Shown here: one piece after another, positions 1 to 8,505 of the stretch
Layout of the letters: each line of letters starts with the position of its first letter
Position numbering within the stretch: the first letter of the stretch is position 1
Assembly (NCBI GenBank): GCA_035513175.1
Contig: DATKCN010000154.1
Coordinates: forward strand, 1 to 26,841
Length of the DNA stretch: 26,841 nt
Source: DATKCN01 sp035513175
Lineage (GTDB): Bacteria; Chloroflexota; Chloroflexia; Thermomicrobiales; CFX8
Direction: 5' to 3'
Notes under the pieces: generated by a model
Database searches by the model: none
Seen by the model: the letters and a program-made list of their open reading frames with translations, nothing else
What the model was told of the DNA's origin: nothing
Translations under genes and position numbers: made by a program

Positions 1-219
1 GTCCCCGATCGACTCTGCCTCGAGCTGAAGTCGCTCAAGCTGTACTTCTGGTCATACCGCAACGAGGGCGCGTTTCACGAGGCGGTTGTGAATCAGATTT
101 TGAACGACCTCGTCGATGCGATGTCGCCGCGCGAGGCAACGGTCGTCGGCAAGTTCAACGTGCGCGGCGGGCTGTACACGACGGTCACGGCGACGCATGC
201 CGCACCAGACCGCGGCTGA
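1..219 (+). CDS. queF: NADPH-dependent 7-cyano-7-deazaguanine reductase QueF (3' end, partial)
   Basis: The 5' end is cut by the window edge; 72 C-terminal residues remain, read in frame from base 1 to TGA. QueF reduces the nitrile preQ0 to the amine preQ1 with NADPH, a cytoplasmic step in queuosine synthesis for tRNA wobble position 34. The fragment carries the family signature ELKSLKLYFWSYRN followed by EGAFHE, and then the typical C-terminal KFNVRGGLYTTV. The catalytic Cys and Asp lie upstream of the window and cannot be checked. The fragment looks like the short unimodular form. No other queuosine genes are visible. Identification is secure from the motif. Confidence 0.93.
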   Translation, partial: VPDRLCLELKSLKLYFWSYRNEGAFHEAVVNQILNDLVDAMSPREATVVGKFNVRGGLYTTVTATHAAPDRG

Positions 220-281
220 CAGCAGCGGAGGTTAGCGACAGGCATGCCCAAGCGAGCCGCGGCGGGCGCGGGAGTCCCGAC

Positions 282-1307
282 GTGAGCAGCGACGCGCTCA
301 TGGAGAGCATCGAGGCGGGGGCGAACCCGCCACACGACGTCCTTGAGTCGCCCGAACGTGACAACATCATCGACGCGGCGCTGTTATCGCGTTCTGGCAG
401 GGCGTGGCTGCGACGCTATCCGCTCCTGGACGCGCCGCTGGCCGACAGGCTGATCGCACGCGAGGCAGACCTGCGGTTGGAGCGACGGGACGCGTCGCTC
501 TCCTGGGTGGTGGAGAGAGCCAGTCTCGACGCCGTTCTCCAGCACGCGACCGCCATCGCCGGTGGTCCGGCAGCGGCGGCGTTGTGGCGCCGTCTGGACG
601 GCGACGGCGAGGCGTTGGAGGAGCGCGCGATGTCGATCGTCGGTTCGGGCGATGGCGCCGCGGCGCAAGCGACGCTCGTGCACCTCGTGATGGATCCGAT
701 GAACCCGCACGGCCTCGATGACGAGCGGCGCGGGCGAATTGCGCGCGCCGCGCTCGGTTCGCCGGAGGCCGGCATCCGGGGCATGGCGGCAGAGCACATG
801 CTCGCGCACGACCCGGCCGAGCTGCTGACCTCATTCGACGACCGCGTCCGCGACCCATCCGAACGGGTGCGCGGGGTCACCTGGCTGGCCGCGTTGCAGC
901 TCGCGCGAGACGACGCGAGGGACAAAGCGTTTCACGTCATTCTGAATGACGAGGAAGAGTTAGAGATTCGCCGCAGCGCGCTGATCGCCGTGGGAACCCG
1001 GCTCCCGACGAGCGATCTCGTCGAGATGCTGAGCCTGCTGGTGACGCACCCAGTCGAACCGCTGGCGCGTGACGCGGCGGAGCTGCTGTTCAGAGAGCAT
1101 CGTCATCCCATTGTGGCCGAGGCAGCGCTTCGTAGTCCACACCAGCAGGTGCGCGAGATCGCGGAAAAACTGCTCGACCCGCTGCGCGGATCACCGGCCG
1201 CCGGGGGATCACGCCCGGGGGACACGGCGCAGATTTTCAGCGACATGATGCGGCAGATCGAGCAGCGCGCAGATGACCCCGACTGCAAGGGCTCGGGTGG
1301 ATCGTGA
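282..1307 (+). CDS. HEAT-like helical repeat protein, function unknown
   Basis: 341 residues from a GTG start preceded by GGGAG seven bases upstream. I do not recognise a named family. The sequence is almost entirely amphipathic helix, rich in Ala, Leu, Arg and acidic residues. From about residue 150 to 300 it shows successive helical pairs of HEAT/Armadillo type, such as RVRGVTWLAALQLARDD, EIRRSALIAVGTRLP, LARDAAELLFREH and QVREIAEKLL. Such solenoids usually act as protein-binding scaffolds. There is no signal peptide or membrane segment, so it is probably cytoplasmic. The C-terminal 35 residues are Gly/Ser/Asp rich and likely disordered. It follows queF and precedes a CpXC gene on the same strand, but neither neighbour suggests a job. 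Confidence 0.75.
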   Translation: MSSDALMESIEAGANPPHDVLESPERDNIIDAALLSRSGRAWLRRYPLLDAPLADRLIAREADLRLERRDASLSWVVERASLDAVLQHATAIAGGPAAAALWRRLDGDGEALEERAMSIVGSGDGAAAQATLVHLVMDPMNPHGLDDERRGRIARAALGSPEAGIRGMAAEHMLAHDPAELLTSFDDRVRDPSERVRGVTWLAALQLARDDARDKAFHVILNDEEELEIRRSALIAVGTRLPTSDLVEMLSLLVTHPVEPLARDAAELLFREHRHPIVAEAALRSPHQQVREIAEKLLDPLRGSPAAGGSRPGDTAQIFSDMMRQIEQRADDPDCKGSGGS

Positions 1308-1338
1308 CGCGCGATAGCCCCTAAGGTCGTTGCGGATA

Positions 1339-1352
1339 CGGAGCGCGCTCCG
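1339..1352. repeat. 14-bp perfect palindrome in the HEAT/CpXC intergenic gap
   Basis: CGGAGCGCGCTCCG reads the same on both strands. It sits inside a wider inverted repeat, TTGCGGA (1330-1336) with TCCGCAA (1349-1355). The gap between the two genes is only about 100 bases. It could be an operator-like dyad for the downstream gene or a GC-rich hairpin at the end of the upstream transcript. No T-tract follows, so a classical intrinsic terminator is unlikely. The palindrome is seen directly; any function is inference. Confidence 0.4.
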
Positions 1353-1411
1353 CAATACTTCACGATCGCGACAGGGCGACGATGGGGAAACTCGAGGCAG
1401 GTGGGACACGC

Positions 1412-1921
1412 ATGACTGAACAGACCGGGACGACGACAAGCCGATTCCAGACACGCTACACCGAGGTGGAGCTGTTCTGCCGGAAGTGCCACGCGAAGTG
1501 GTCGCCGGTGGTCGCGAACTTCATTAACTTCGGAACGGATCCGAAGGGCCGCGAAGGGATCCTTCGAAAGACGATTCATCACGGATTCTGCCCGGTGTGC
1601 AAGACGCACGTCGACATCGATCACGTGTTCGCGGTCTACGATCCCGACGAGAATCTCGTGGTGCAGGTGCGACTGCCGTGGGAGTTTCGCGCGGGAGGCG
1701 GCGAGGAGATGTACTGGACGCGACTCGAGCAGTTCATCCTCGATTGGGCCGACGAGGACGTGCGGGTGGATGTCGCGTTCGGGATTGCCGATCTGATTGA
1801 AAAACACCTCGGAGGACAGGCCGCGGTCGACGCGGCGCTGGAACGCTCCGCGCAGGAGCGTGAGGAGGGGCTTGCCGCGGGCTCGCTGGTCGGCGATGCT
1901 CAGCGTAGCAGCACGGCGTGA
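1412..1921 (+). CDS. CpXC-domain zinc-binding protein
   Basis: 169 residues from ATG 1412, chosen because AGGTGGG lies six bases upstream; an in-frame ATG at 1382 has no convincing ribosome site. Two Cys pairs, C23-R-K-C26 and C60-P-V-C63, frame a conserved block and are followed by HVDIDHVFAVYD. This matches the CpXC domain, a family known from sequence but without assigned function. The paired CxxC motifs should bind one zinc ion. The C-terminal part, with VRVDVAFGIADLIEKHL, is helical and also typical of the family. There is no signal peptide. Role unknown. It stands between a HEAT-like gene and an MFS transporter on the same strand. Confidence 0.75.
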   Translation: MTEQTGTTTSRFQTRYTEVELFCRKCHAKWSPVVANFINFGTDPKGREGILRKTIHHGFCPVCKTHVDIDHVFAVYDPDENLVVQVRLPWEFRAGGGEEMYWTRLEQFILDWADEDVRVDVAFGIADLIEKHLGGQAAVDAALERSAQEREEGLAAGSLVGDAQRSSTA

Positions 1922-1974
1922 CGCGCCGCTGGCGAACACGCGACCACATCGACACTTGACGAAATCATGGAGCA

Positions 1975-3258
1975 GTGAGCGACGACGAGGATAGTCCTCC
2001 TGAACGCGTCCCGACGCAACGCCGCCGTCGCATGCGGCGGCGCTTCAACGATCGCGACTTCCTTGTCACCGAAGGCTTCTTCTCCGGAACGGCCACGGCA
2101 ACGCACAACGCATTCTTCATTACGCTGCTGGTGCAGTTGGGGATCGGCAGCCTGGCGCTTGGCATCTTTACGTCCCTGAACGGGCTGCTGACGAACGCGT
2201 CGGGTCTGGCCGGCAGCCTGGTGGCGAGACGGGTGACGAATCGTCGGACGCTGACCGCGCTGTCGGGAGGGCTGGGCCGGGCGGGCTTCCTGGTCATTGC
2301 GGTGTTGCTGCTCGTTCAGGGCCGGAACGTCAGCCCCCCATTGCTGATCGCGATCGCTCTCGCGTCCGTCACGTTGATCGGCATCGGCGCTCCGATCCTC
2401 ACGACGATCGTGGCCGACACAGTGTCGGCACGGCAGCGCGGGTCGTTTTTCGCCACGCGCTTCCTGGCCAGCGGCATCGGCGCCGCCATCGTGGCGATCG
2501 GTGTAGCGGGGCTGCTGCGCCAACTGTCGTTTCCGCACGGATTCACCGTGGCGTACGCGCTGGCCGCGATGGCAGGGATTGGCTCGCTGTTGGCGATACT
2601 GTCGCTGCGCCATGGCAGTTACGCCGCCACGGCACATGGATCGGGCGCCGCCGGAGGATCGTTCGGAACGGTGTCGGCGCTGATGTGGCGTTACGCGTGC
2701 GCGACGTTCGTCCTGTGGTTCGGAGCGGCGCTCGTGGCGCCGGTGCTGACGCCGTACATCCTGAACGACCTCGGGGCGAGCCCATCGTTTATCGGACTGA
2801 TGACGGCGACGAACGCCATCGTCGGTCTGCTGGCGCAACGCTACTGGGGACGGCGAGTAGACCGGTTCGGGTCGTTTGCAGTCGTCAGCGTCGCGATGGT
2901 CGGGGTTTCGACGCTGCCAGTGCTGTACGCGCTGACGCCGACGTACTGGTTCGCGCTGGGATTCGAGGTGATCTCGGGGATCGCGTGGGCGGGGTACGCG
3001 CTTGGCAATCTCAACTACGCGCTGGAGGTGGCTCCGCCACACGAGCGAGCGCGATACACGTCCATCGCCAGCGCCGCGGCGGGGCTCGGCGCGTTCGCGG
3101 GCCCGTTGACTGGCGCGGCGTTGCTCAGCGTGCTCGAGCCCCAGACGGTACTGTTCATGGCGGGAGCGATCCGGCTGTCCGCTTTCGCGGTAGTGCAGCT
3201 GGCGAGGCCAGGCGCGCGCGACAGCGCCGATGTTGCGCCAACCGCCGGTCGCGCATAG
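1975..3258 (+). CDS. Major facilitator superfamily transporter
   Basis: 427 residues from GTG 1975; GGAG lies four bases upstream inside ATGGAGCAGTGA, a four-codon reading frame that ends on the start codon. After an Arg-rich cytoplasmic N-terminus (residues 1-27) the protein is a chain of hydrophobic helices. The count fits 12 segments, with Arg-rich loops such as VARRVTNRRT between helices 2 and 3 and RYWGRRVDRFG in the matching place of the second half. That pseudo-repeat is the MFS signature. Substrate cannot be told; it could be an exporter or a nutrient permease. It is followed within about 55 bases by an M20 peptidase, so peptide or amino-acid derivative transport is a reasonable guess only. 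Confidence 0.85.
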   Translation: MSDDEDSPPERVPTQRRRRMRRRFNDRDFLVTEGFFSGTATATHNAFFITLLVQLGIGSLALGIFTSLNGLLTNASGLAGSLVARRVTNRRTLTALSGGLGRAGFLVIAVLLLVQGRNVSPPLLIAIALASVTLIGIGAPILTTIVADTVSARQRGSFFATRFLASGIGAAIVAIGVAGLLRQLSFPHGFTVAYALAAMAGIGSLLAILSLRHGSYAATAHGSGAAGGSFGTVSALMWRYACATFVLWFGAALVAPVLTPYILNDLGASPSFIGLMTATNAIVGLLAQRYWGRRVDRFGSFAVVSVAMVGVSTLPVLYALTPTYWFALGFEVISGIAWAGYALGNLNYALEVAPPHERARYTSIASAAAGLGAFAGPLTGAALLSVLEPQTVLFMAGAIRLSAFAVVQLARPGARDSADVAPTAGRA

Positions 3259-3302
3259 CATTGCCGTGCGGCGCACGGAGCGCGCAACGCGCAGATCCAG
3301 AG

Positions 3303-3308
3303 AGAAGG
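3303..3308 (+). promoter_or_regulatory. Ribosome binding site deciding the M20 start
   Basis: AGAAGG directly abuts an ATG at 3309 (zero spacing) but stands six bases before an in-frame GTG at 3315. Normal spacing therefore favours the GTG. A start at 3309 would add two residues only. Confidence 0.45.
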
Positions 3309-3314
3309 ATGCTC

Positions 3315-4658
3315 GTGACGAACGCCATGGTGGAACGGGTAGATTGGCACGGCGCCCGCGCGGAAGTGACCGATCATCTCCGGAATCTGATCCAGCTTGA
3401 GACCGTCAATCCGCCGGGAAACGAGACGAAGGTGGCGTCGTATCTGCGAGCGGCAGTCGAGCCGGAGGGGCTTACGGCGACGATACTCGAAGGCTCCGAC
3501 GGCCGCGGAAACTTCGTCACGCGCATTAGAGGGAGCGGGAACGGACGGCCCCTGCTGCTGATGGCCCACGCGGACGTCGTGTCGGTCGAGGCGGACAAAT
3601 GGCAGCACCCGCCGTTCGCGGCAACGGTCGAGGACGGCATGATCTGGGGGCGTGGCGCCGTCGACACCAAGAACCTCGTCGCCAGCGAGCTGATGGTCAT
3701 GCTGCTGGTCTCGCGGCTAGGCTTGACACTTGATCGCGACCTGATCATGTGCACCTTCGCGGACGAGGAGGCGGGCGGGCGGTTTGGCGCTGACTGGATG
3801 TGGGAGAACCACCGCGATCTGATCGACGCCGATGTCGCAATCAATGAGGGTGGCGGGCACGCCATGGAGGTGATGGGCAGGCGCTTCTACATGTGCCAGA
3901 CGGGCGAGAAGGGCGCAGCGCGCATGCGCGTGATCGCCCGCGCTGATCCCGGGCACGCGTCGGTGCCCCGCGACGACACCGCGATGCTGCGCATGGGCCG
4001 CGCGCTGATCAAGCTGACCGAGCACCAGTTCCCGACGATCATGACCGCGTCGGTCGAGCGCATGTTGCTTTCGATCGGCGAGTCGATCGGCGGGGACATG
4101 ACGGGAACGATCAGCGACATCCTGTCCGAGCCGACGTGGGAGAACCTCAACCGGCTGCCGATCGGTGATTTCGAGAAGCTGAGCCTGCGCGCGACAACCC
4201 GCAACACGGCCGTGCCGACGATCATTCACGGCGGGCATCGCATAAACGTGATTCCCGGCGAGGTCGTATGCGACGTCGACGGCCGGGTGCTGCCGGGACA
4301 GGACCCGGCGGACTTCGTCAGGCAGGTGCAGGACATGCTGGGTCCAGACGTTATCGTCGAGCCCACGCGTGGCTCGACCGGCATCGAAGCCGACCCGGAC
4401 TCGCCCCTGTTCGACACGATTCGCAGCGTGATGCAGGATGTCGATCCGGGATCCGACGTGGCGCCGTTCCTCGTGTCGGGCGGGACGGACGCAAAGTCGC
4501 TGCCGGGGGTCAAGGTGTACGGCTTCAACCCCGGCCGCGTCTCCACTGTTGAGATGACCGGCGCTCACAACCACGACGAGCGCGTGTCGATCGACAACGT
4601 GGAGTACGCGACCCGGTGCCTGTTCGACATCGTCACCCGTTACTGTTCGGCGCGATAG
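3315..4658 (+). CDS. M20 family metallopeptidase
   Basis: 447 residues. M20 enzymes are cytoplasmic di-zinc hydrolases of dipeptides, N-acyl amino acids or related amides. All metal and catalytic positions are present: H85 and D87 in AHADVV, D117 in GAVDTKN, the E151-E152 pair in FADEEAGG, and H418/H420 in AHNHDERV. A dimerisation/lid insertion lies between about residues 210 and 335. The length suits the ArgE/DapE/ACY1/CPG2 group; the long lid and the LNRLPIGDFEKLS region make a carboxypeptidase or dipeptidase likelier than DapE. The reading frame is open far upstream into the MFS gene, but that part is Arg/Gly-rich shadow sequence. The HAD gene begins three bases after the stop. Confidence 0.9.
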   Translation: MTNAMVERVDWHGARAEVTDHLRNLIQLETVNPPGNETKVASYLRAAVEPEGLTATILEGSDGRGNFVTRIRGSGNGRPLLLMAHADVVSVEADKWQHPPFAATVEDGMIWGRGAVDTKNLVASELMVMLLVSRLGLTLDRDLIMCTFADEEAGGRFGADWMWENHRDLIDADVAINEGGGHAMEVMGRRFYMCQTGEKGAARMRVIARADPGHASVPRDDTAMLRMGRALIKLTEHQFPTIMTASVERMLLSIGESIGGDMTGTISDILSEPTWENLNRLPIGDFEKLSLRATTRNTAVPTIIHGGHRINVIPGEVVCDVDGRVLPGQDPADFVRQVQDMLGPDVIVEPTRGSTGIEADPDSPLFDTIRSVMQDVDPGSDVAPFLVSGGTDAKSLPGVKVYGFNPGRVSTVEMTGAHNHDERVSIDNVEYATRCLFDIVTRYCSAR

Positions 4659-4661
4659 GGA

Positions 4662-5375
4662 ATGAGCCGGTCCAATGCGGCGCTCATCCTGTTCGACATC
4701 GATGGCACGTTGCTGCGCACGGGCGATCACGAGCATGGAGCGGCGTTCAGGCACGCGTTTGAGACGGTCTACGGGCGGCCAGTGACGCTGGAGGGCGTGC
4801 CTCTGGCGGGCATGCTGGACGCGCAGATCGCGCGCATCCTGTTCGAGCATCACGATCTGGAACGCTCAGACGCGGACGACCGCCTGCACGAGATGATGGA
4901 AGCAATGGGCCAACGCTACGCTGTCGCGATCGCCGAGCGCAACATGCGAGAACGGCTGCTGCCGGGGGCGGTCGAGGCGGTCCAGGCGTGCATCCACCGT
5001 CAGTGGCCGGCCGGTGTGCTGACCGGCAACGGCCAGGCCGTTGGCCACGCGAAGCTACGGGCAACCGGGCTGGACACGCTGCTGACGTTCGGCGCGTTCG
5101 GGGATTCGGCGATGGAGCGCGCCCACCTGGTCGAGATCGCGCTGGACGCGGCGCGGATGGCGACGGGACAGACGCACGAGCGCGATTGGACGGTGCTGGT
5201 CGGCGACACGCCGAACGACATCAACGCGGCCCGGCAGGCAGGCACACGGGTGATCGCGGTTGCCACCGGGCGGTTTGACGCGCGGACGCTCGCGAGCCAC
5301 GATCCCGATGCGTTGCTCGACGACCTTGGCGACACGACCGCATTCGTCAGCGCCGTACAACGAGTGCTGGCGTAG
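4662..5375 (+). CDS. HAD-superfamily hydrolase (phosphoglycolate phosphatase-like)
   Basis: 237 residues, starting three bases after the M20 stop and so probably co-transcribed. The motifs run in order: motif I DIDGTLL with nucleophile D12 and acid D14; motif II VLTGNG; a Lys in GHAKLRATG; and motif IV VGDTPNDINAA. The helical cap between motif I and II (about residues 20-95) is the subfamily I type seen in Gph and beta-phosphoglucomutase. The probable reaction is hydrolysis of a small phosphate ester in the cytoplasm; the substrate cannot be read from sequence. The missing beta-PGM signature makes phosphatase likelier than mutase. Confidence 0.88.
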   Translation: MSRSNAALILFDIDGTLLRTGDHEHGAAFRHAFETVYGRPVTLEGVPLAGMLDAQIARILFEHHDLERSDADDRLHEMMEAMGQRYAVAIAERNMRERLLPGAVEAVQACIHRQWPAGVLTGNGQAVGHAKLRATGLDTLLTFGAFGDSAMERAHLVEIALDAARMATGQTHERDWTVLVGDTPNDINAARQAGTRVIAVATGRFDARTLASHDPDALLDDLGDTTAFVSAVQRVLA

Positions 5376-5454
5376 CGCCGGGGTTGCGACCAGCGCGCCG
5401 TTCGATCATCATGTGCATCTGAATTCTCGGACGTTTAGAGACGAGGGGCCGCGG

Positions 5455-6462
5455 ATGATTACTACATACATCGGAACGACCGCTGGAGTGCTGCGTCTTG
5501 AAAACGGACAGGCGATTCCGCTCGGTCTGGACGGCGAGCGTGTCTGGGCGATCCATGCCTTTCCGGGAGGAAATGGAGTTGACGTGGTGCTGGCCGGCAG
5601 CTACGGCGAGGGCATGTTCCGCAGCGTAGACAGCGGTCAGACATGGGCTTCGTCGAATGACGGGCTGACGGCGTCGGCGTTTCGCATGATTGGTCCGGAT
5701 CCATTGCTGCCCGGCGCGATTCTGGCTGGGGCGGAGCCTGGGCTGCTGTTCCGCAGCGTCGATGGCGGCGAAACATGGATCGAATTGAGCGGGCTACGCG
5801 CGCTTGACCGGCACGAAGACTGGTATCTGCCGTACTCTCCACGAGCCGGGGCTATCCGTAATGTCTATGCGCCCGTGGGGACCGACGCTCGACTGCTCGC
5901 GTCAGTCGAGGTCGGCGGGCTGCTTGACAGTCACGATGGCGGCGAGACGTGGTCGTACATCGAGGTTGGGATTGACGACGATATGCACCACATCACCGGC
6001 CATCCCGATGACGGCGACGTGCTGTTCGTATCGCTGGGTTACGCGTCGCTGCGCGTCAAGCGCGGTGAGGTGGACGGAGCACGATTTGGCGGCATTGCCC
6101 GGTCGTTTGACGGAGGGTCAAGCTGGCAAAAGGTTGAGACGGACTACACTCGCGCGACGCTCGTGCCGCCCGGGCATCCTGATCTGTTGCTCGCAGGACC
6201 AGCGCCGCGGGTGGGTGAACAAGGGCGGATCGTTGTGTCGTCAGATCGTGGCGACACGTGGGAACCTGCGTCCGGGGGCATCGAGACGCCGATGGAGGAC
6301 ATGGTGGAACTGTTCGTGCCTGCGCCGGACGGCAGCGTCTGGGCGATCTGCTCCGGCGGAAGGCTGCTGAGCGCGGAGCCAGGCGAGTGGCGCTGGACTC
6401 CGGTCGTGCCGGACGACGGCTCGATCATCGCGCAGTCAGTGGCGTTCGTCACTCGCGAGTGA
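5455..6462 (+). CDS. Asp-box (BNR) beta-propeller protein, no signal peptide
   Basis: 335 residues from ATG 5455, with GAGGGG seven bases upstream; the open frame before it overlaps the HAD gene and is not coding. Five Asp-box motifs of form S-x-D-x-G-x-T-W lie at residues 57-64, 101-108, 159-166, 217-224 (SFDGGSSW) and 262-269, spaced about 45-58 apart. That predicts a six- or seven-bladed propeller, as in sialidase-fold and VPS10/YCF48-like proteins. The sialidase Arg triad and FRIP motif are not evident, so I do not call it a glycosidase. Most Asp-box proteins are secreted, but this one begins MITTYIGTTAGVL without a signal sequence. Role unknown. Confidence 0.82.
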   Translation: MITTYIGTTAGVLRLENGQAIPLGLDGERVWAIHAFPGGNGVDVVLAGSYGEGMFRSVDSGQTWASSNDGLTASAFRMIGPDPLLPGAILAGAEPGLLFRSVDGGETWIELSGLRALDRHEDWYLPYSPRAGAIRNVYAPVGTDARLLASVEVGGLLDSHDGGETWSYIEVGIDDDMHHITGHPDDGDVLFVSLGYASLRVKRGEVDGARFGGIARSFDGGSSWQKVETDYTRATLVPPGHPDLLLAGPAPRVGEQGRIVVSSDRGDTWEPASGGIETPMEDMVELFVPAPDGSVWAICSGGRLLSAEPGEWRWTPVVPDDGSIIAQSVAFVTRE

Positions 6463-6474
6463 CCAGGCAGGCAG

Positions 6475-8505
6475 TCAGTCGCCGCGCGCCGTGGCCGACC
6501 GCGGCGCCGCATGCCGCGTCGACGGGGTCGGACGGGGCGCATCCAGCGACATCGATGCGCCGCCAAGCAGGCGCAGCCCGTTTGCGACGACGATGATTGT
6601 GCTGCCCTCGTGCCCGATGACACCGATGGGGAGTGGCGTCAACCCCGCGAACGTCCCGATAGCCAGCACGGCGATGACGGTCAGCGCGAACGATAGATTC
6701 TGGACAATGATGCGCCGCGCCTTGCGGCTAAGCGCAATGGCGTAGGGGAGCATCGACAGATCGTCGGACATCAGCACGATGTCGGCGGTCTCCAGCGCGA
6801 CATCGGTCCCGGCCGCGCCGAGGGCGACTCCCACCGTCGCGGCCGCGAGCGCGGGCGCGTCATTTACACCATCGCCAACCATCACGATGGCGCCATATTC
6901 GAGCTTGAGCCGCTCGATTTCGTCTAACTTGGCGCGCGGCATCAGCTCGCTGCGAACATCATCGATGCCCGCCTGGCGCGCTATCGATAGGGCGGCTTGC
7001 CGGTTGTCTCCGGTGAGCATGATGATCTTCTCGACGCCGAGCGCCCTGAGCGATCGTACGGCGTCCCTCGCCTCCGGCCGGATCGTGTCAGCAACGCCGA
7101 TGGTTCCGAGGGGGCGCGCGCCGTCACTATCGCGCACGGCGACAAACATCGTCGTGTTGCCATTCGCGCGGAGCCGCGCAGCCGTGTCCAGCACGTCGAC
7201 GGACAGAGGGACGCCGGCCTCTCGCATCAGCGTTTCTGAGCCGACGTAGACCGTGTCGTCCCCGACTCGTGTCTCGACCCCTTGTCCGCCATGGGCGAAC
7301 AGATCGCCGGATTCGGGAATCTCCACGCCGCGCTCAGCGGCCGCGAGGGCGATCGCGCGCGCGAGAGGATGCTCGGAGCGGGCTTCGGCCGCGGCGGCGA
7401 GCGACAGCAGCAGTTGTTCGTCGATACCGGATGCCGCATGAATCGCGGTAACCCTTGGCTTGCCGACGGTGAGCGTTCCGGTCTTGTCGAACGCCACGAC
7501 GCGGGTTGCTCCCAATGCGTCGAGCTGTGCCGCGCCCTTGACCAGCACGCCGCGCCTGGCAGCGTTTGCCAGAGCCGACAGGATCGACGCTGGAGTCGAA
7601 ATGACGAGTGCGCAGGGGGAAGCAACCACCAGCAGAACCATCGCCTGATAGAAGGTGTCGGCGAGATCTCTGCCGAGCAGCGCGAACGGCAGCAACGCAT
7701 ACAGCGTGGCCGCTGCGATCACACCGCCCGCGTAGACGCCTTCGAAACGATCGGTGAAGCGCTGGGTTGCGGACTTCTGGCCCTGGGCTTCTGCTACGAT
7801 GGCGATGATCTTCGCCAGTGTGCTCTCGCTGAAGGCGCGCGTCGCCTCAACGGTCAAGGCTCCCGATCCGTTGAGCGTGCCGGAGAAGACGCCGTCACCG
7901 ACGCGCTTGTGGTTTGGCATTGACTCGCCGGTGATGGTCGACTGGTCTACCGACGACTCCCCGGTAACGACGACGCCGTCCACGGCGATGCGCTCTCCCG
8001 GGCGGACGACGAGCAGATCGCCCACGCGGAGATCCTCAACCCTGACGACACCCTCAACGCCGTCGCGCAGGACGACGGCATCGTCCGGACTTAGCTCCAC
8101 GAGCGCTTGTACGGCCCGAAACGTGCGCGCCATGGCGTACGCCTGAAGCGCGTTGCCCAGGGAGAACAGGAACAGCAGGATTGCGCCTTCGGCCCACTGA
8201 CCGATAATCGCAGCCCCCGCCGCCGCAACAACCATCAGCAGATCGATGTCCAGCCTGCGGCGCCACAGCGAGCGGCATGCGCGAATCGTGCCATGAGCGC
8301 CACCCGCGAGGTACGCGACGGCGAACAGCGCGCCCTCGAGCCGTGCGCCGACGACATCGAGTGCTCCAAGCAGCCACGCCGCCGCCAGCGCCGTTCCACA
8401 GGTTAGTGTCATCCCGATCAGCAGGAACCCGTGAACGCGGCCGCTGTCGGCAACAGGCTGCTGCCTGGGAACCAGCTGTCTGCCGGCGGTATGCCGTGGC
8501 TTCAT
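6475..8505 (-). CDS. Heavy-metal translocating P-type ATPase, P1B-4-like (Co/Fe/Zn/Cd exporter)
   Basis: 676 residues from ATG, with AAGGAG five bases upstream. It pumps a transition metal out across the cytoplasmic membrane using ATP. P-type hallmarks: TGES in the actuator domain (near residue 193), phosphorylation site D340 in DKTGTLT, HP in EHPLARA, and GDGVNDAP. The metal-site motifs are SPC (C298) in one membrane helix and HEGST (H632) in the last, the pair that defines the P1B-4 (CoaT/CtpD) class; P1B-2 pumps have an Asp there instead. There is no N-terminal CxxC or His-rich metal domain, also as in P1B-4. The Pro/Arg-rich tail after residue 650 is probably disordered. No metal-responsive regulator gene lies beside it. 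Confidence 0.93.
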   Translation of the reverse strand: MKPRHTAGRQLVPRQQPVADSGRVHGFLLIGMTLTCGTALAAAWLLGALDVVGARLEGALFAVAYLAGGAHGTIRACRSLWRRRLDIDLLMVVAAAGAAIIGQWAEGAILLFLFSLGNALQAYAMARTFRAVQALVELSPDDAVVLRDGVEGVVRVEDLRVGDLLVVRPGERIAVDGVVVTGESSVDQSTITGESMPNHKRVGDGVFSGTLNGSGALTVEATRAFSESTLAKIIAIVAEAQGQKSATQRFTDRFEGVYAGGVIAAATLYALLPFALLGRDLADTFYQAMVLLVVASPCALVISTPASILSALANAARRGVLVKGAAQLDALGATRVVAFDKTGTLTVGKPRVTAIHAASGIDEQLLLSLAAAAEARSEHPLARAIALAAAERGVEIPESGDLFAHGGQGVETRVGDDTVYVGSETLMREAGVPLSVDVLDTAARLRANGNTTMFVAVRDSDGARPLGTIGVADTIRPEARDAVRSLRALGVEKIIMLTGDNRQAALSIARQAGIDDVRSELMPRAKLDEIERLKLEYGAIVMVGDGVNDAPALAAATVGVALGAAGTDVALETADIVLMSDDLSMLPYAIALSRKARRIIVQNLSFALTVIAVLAIGTFAGLTPLPIGVIGHEGSTIIVVANGLRLLGGASMSLDAPRPTPSTRHAAPRSATARGD

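Noticed and set aside
244..285. 13-codon reading frame ending on the GTG start of the HEAT-like gene
   Set aside because: It could couple translation, but the ribosome site before it is 12 bases away and the downstream GTG has its own GGGAG, so nothing shows that it is translated.
2685..3314. Open frame continuous with the M20 peptidase, giving a 657-residue protein that overlaps the MFS gene
   Set aside because: The extra part is Arg/Gly/Ala-rich, typical of a GC-rich shadow frame, has no domain, and lies inside a well-supported MFS gene. The M20 domain starts normally after a ribosome site at 3303.
3717..4853. 378-residue minus-strand open frame opposite the M20 and HAD genes
   Set aside because: Arg/His/Asp-rich shadow of two real genes; no domain and no ribosome site.
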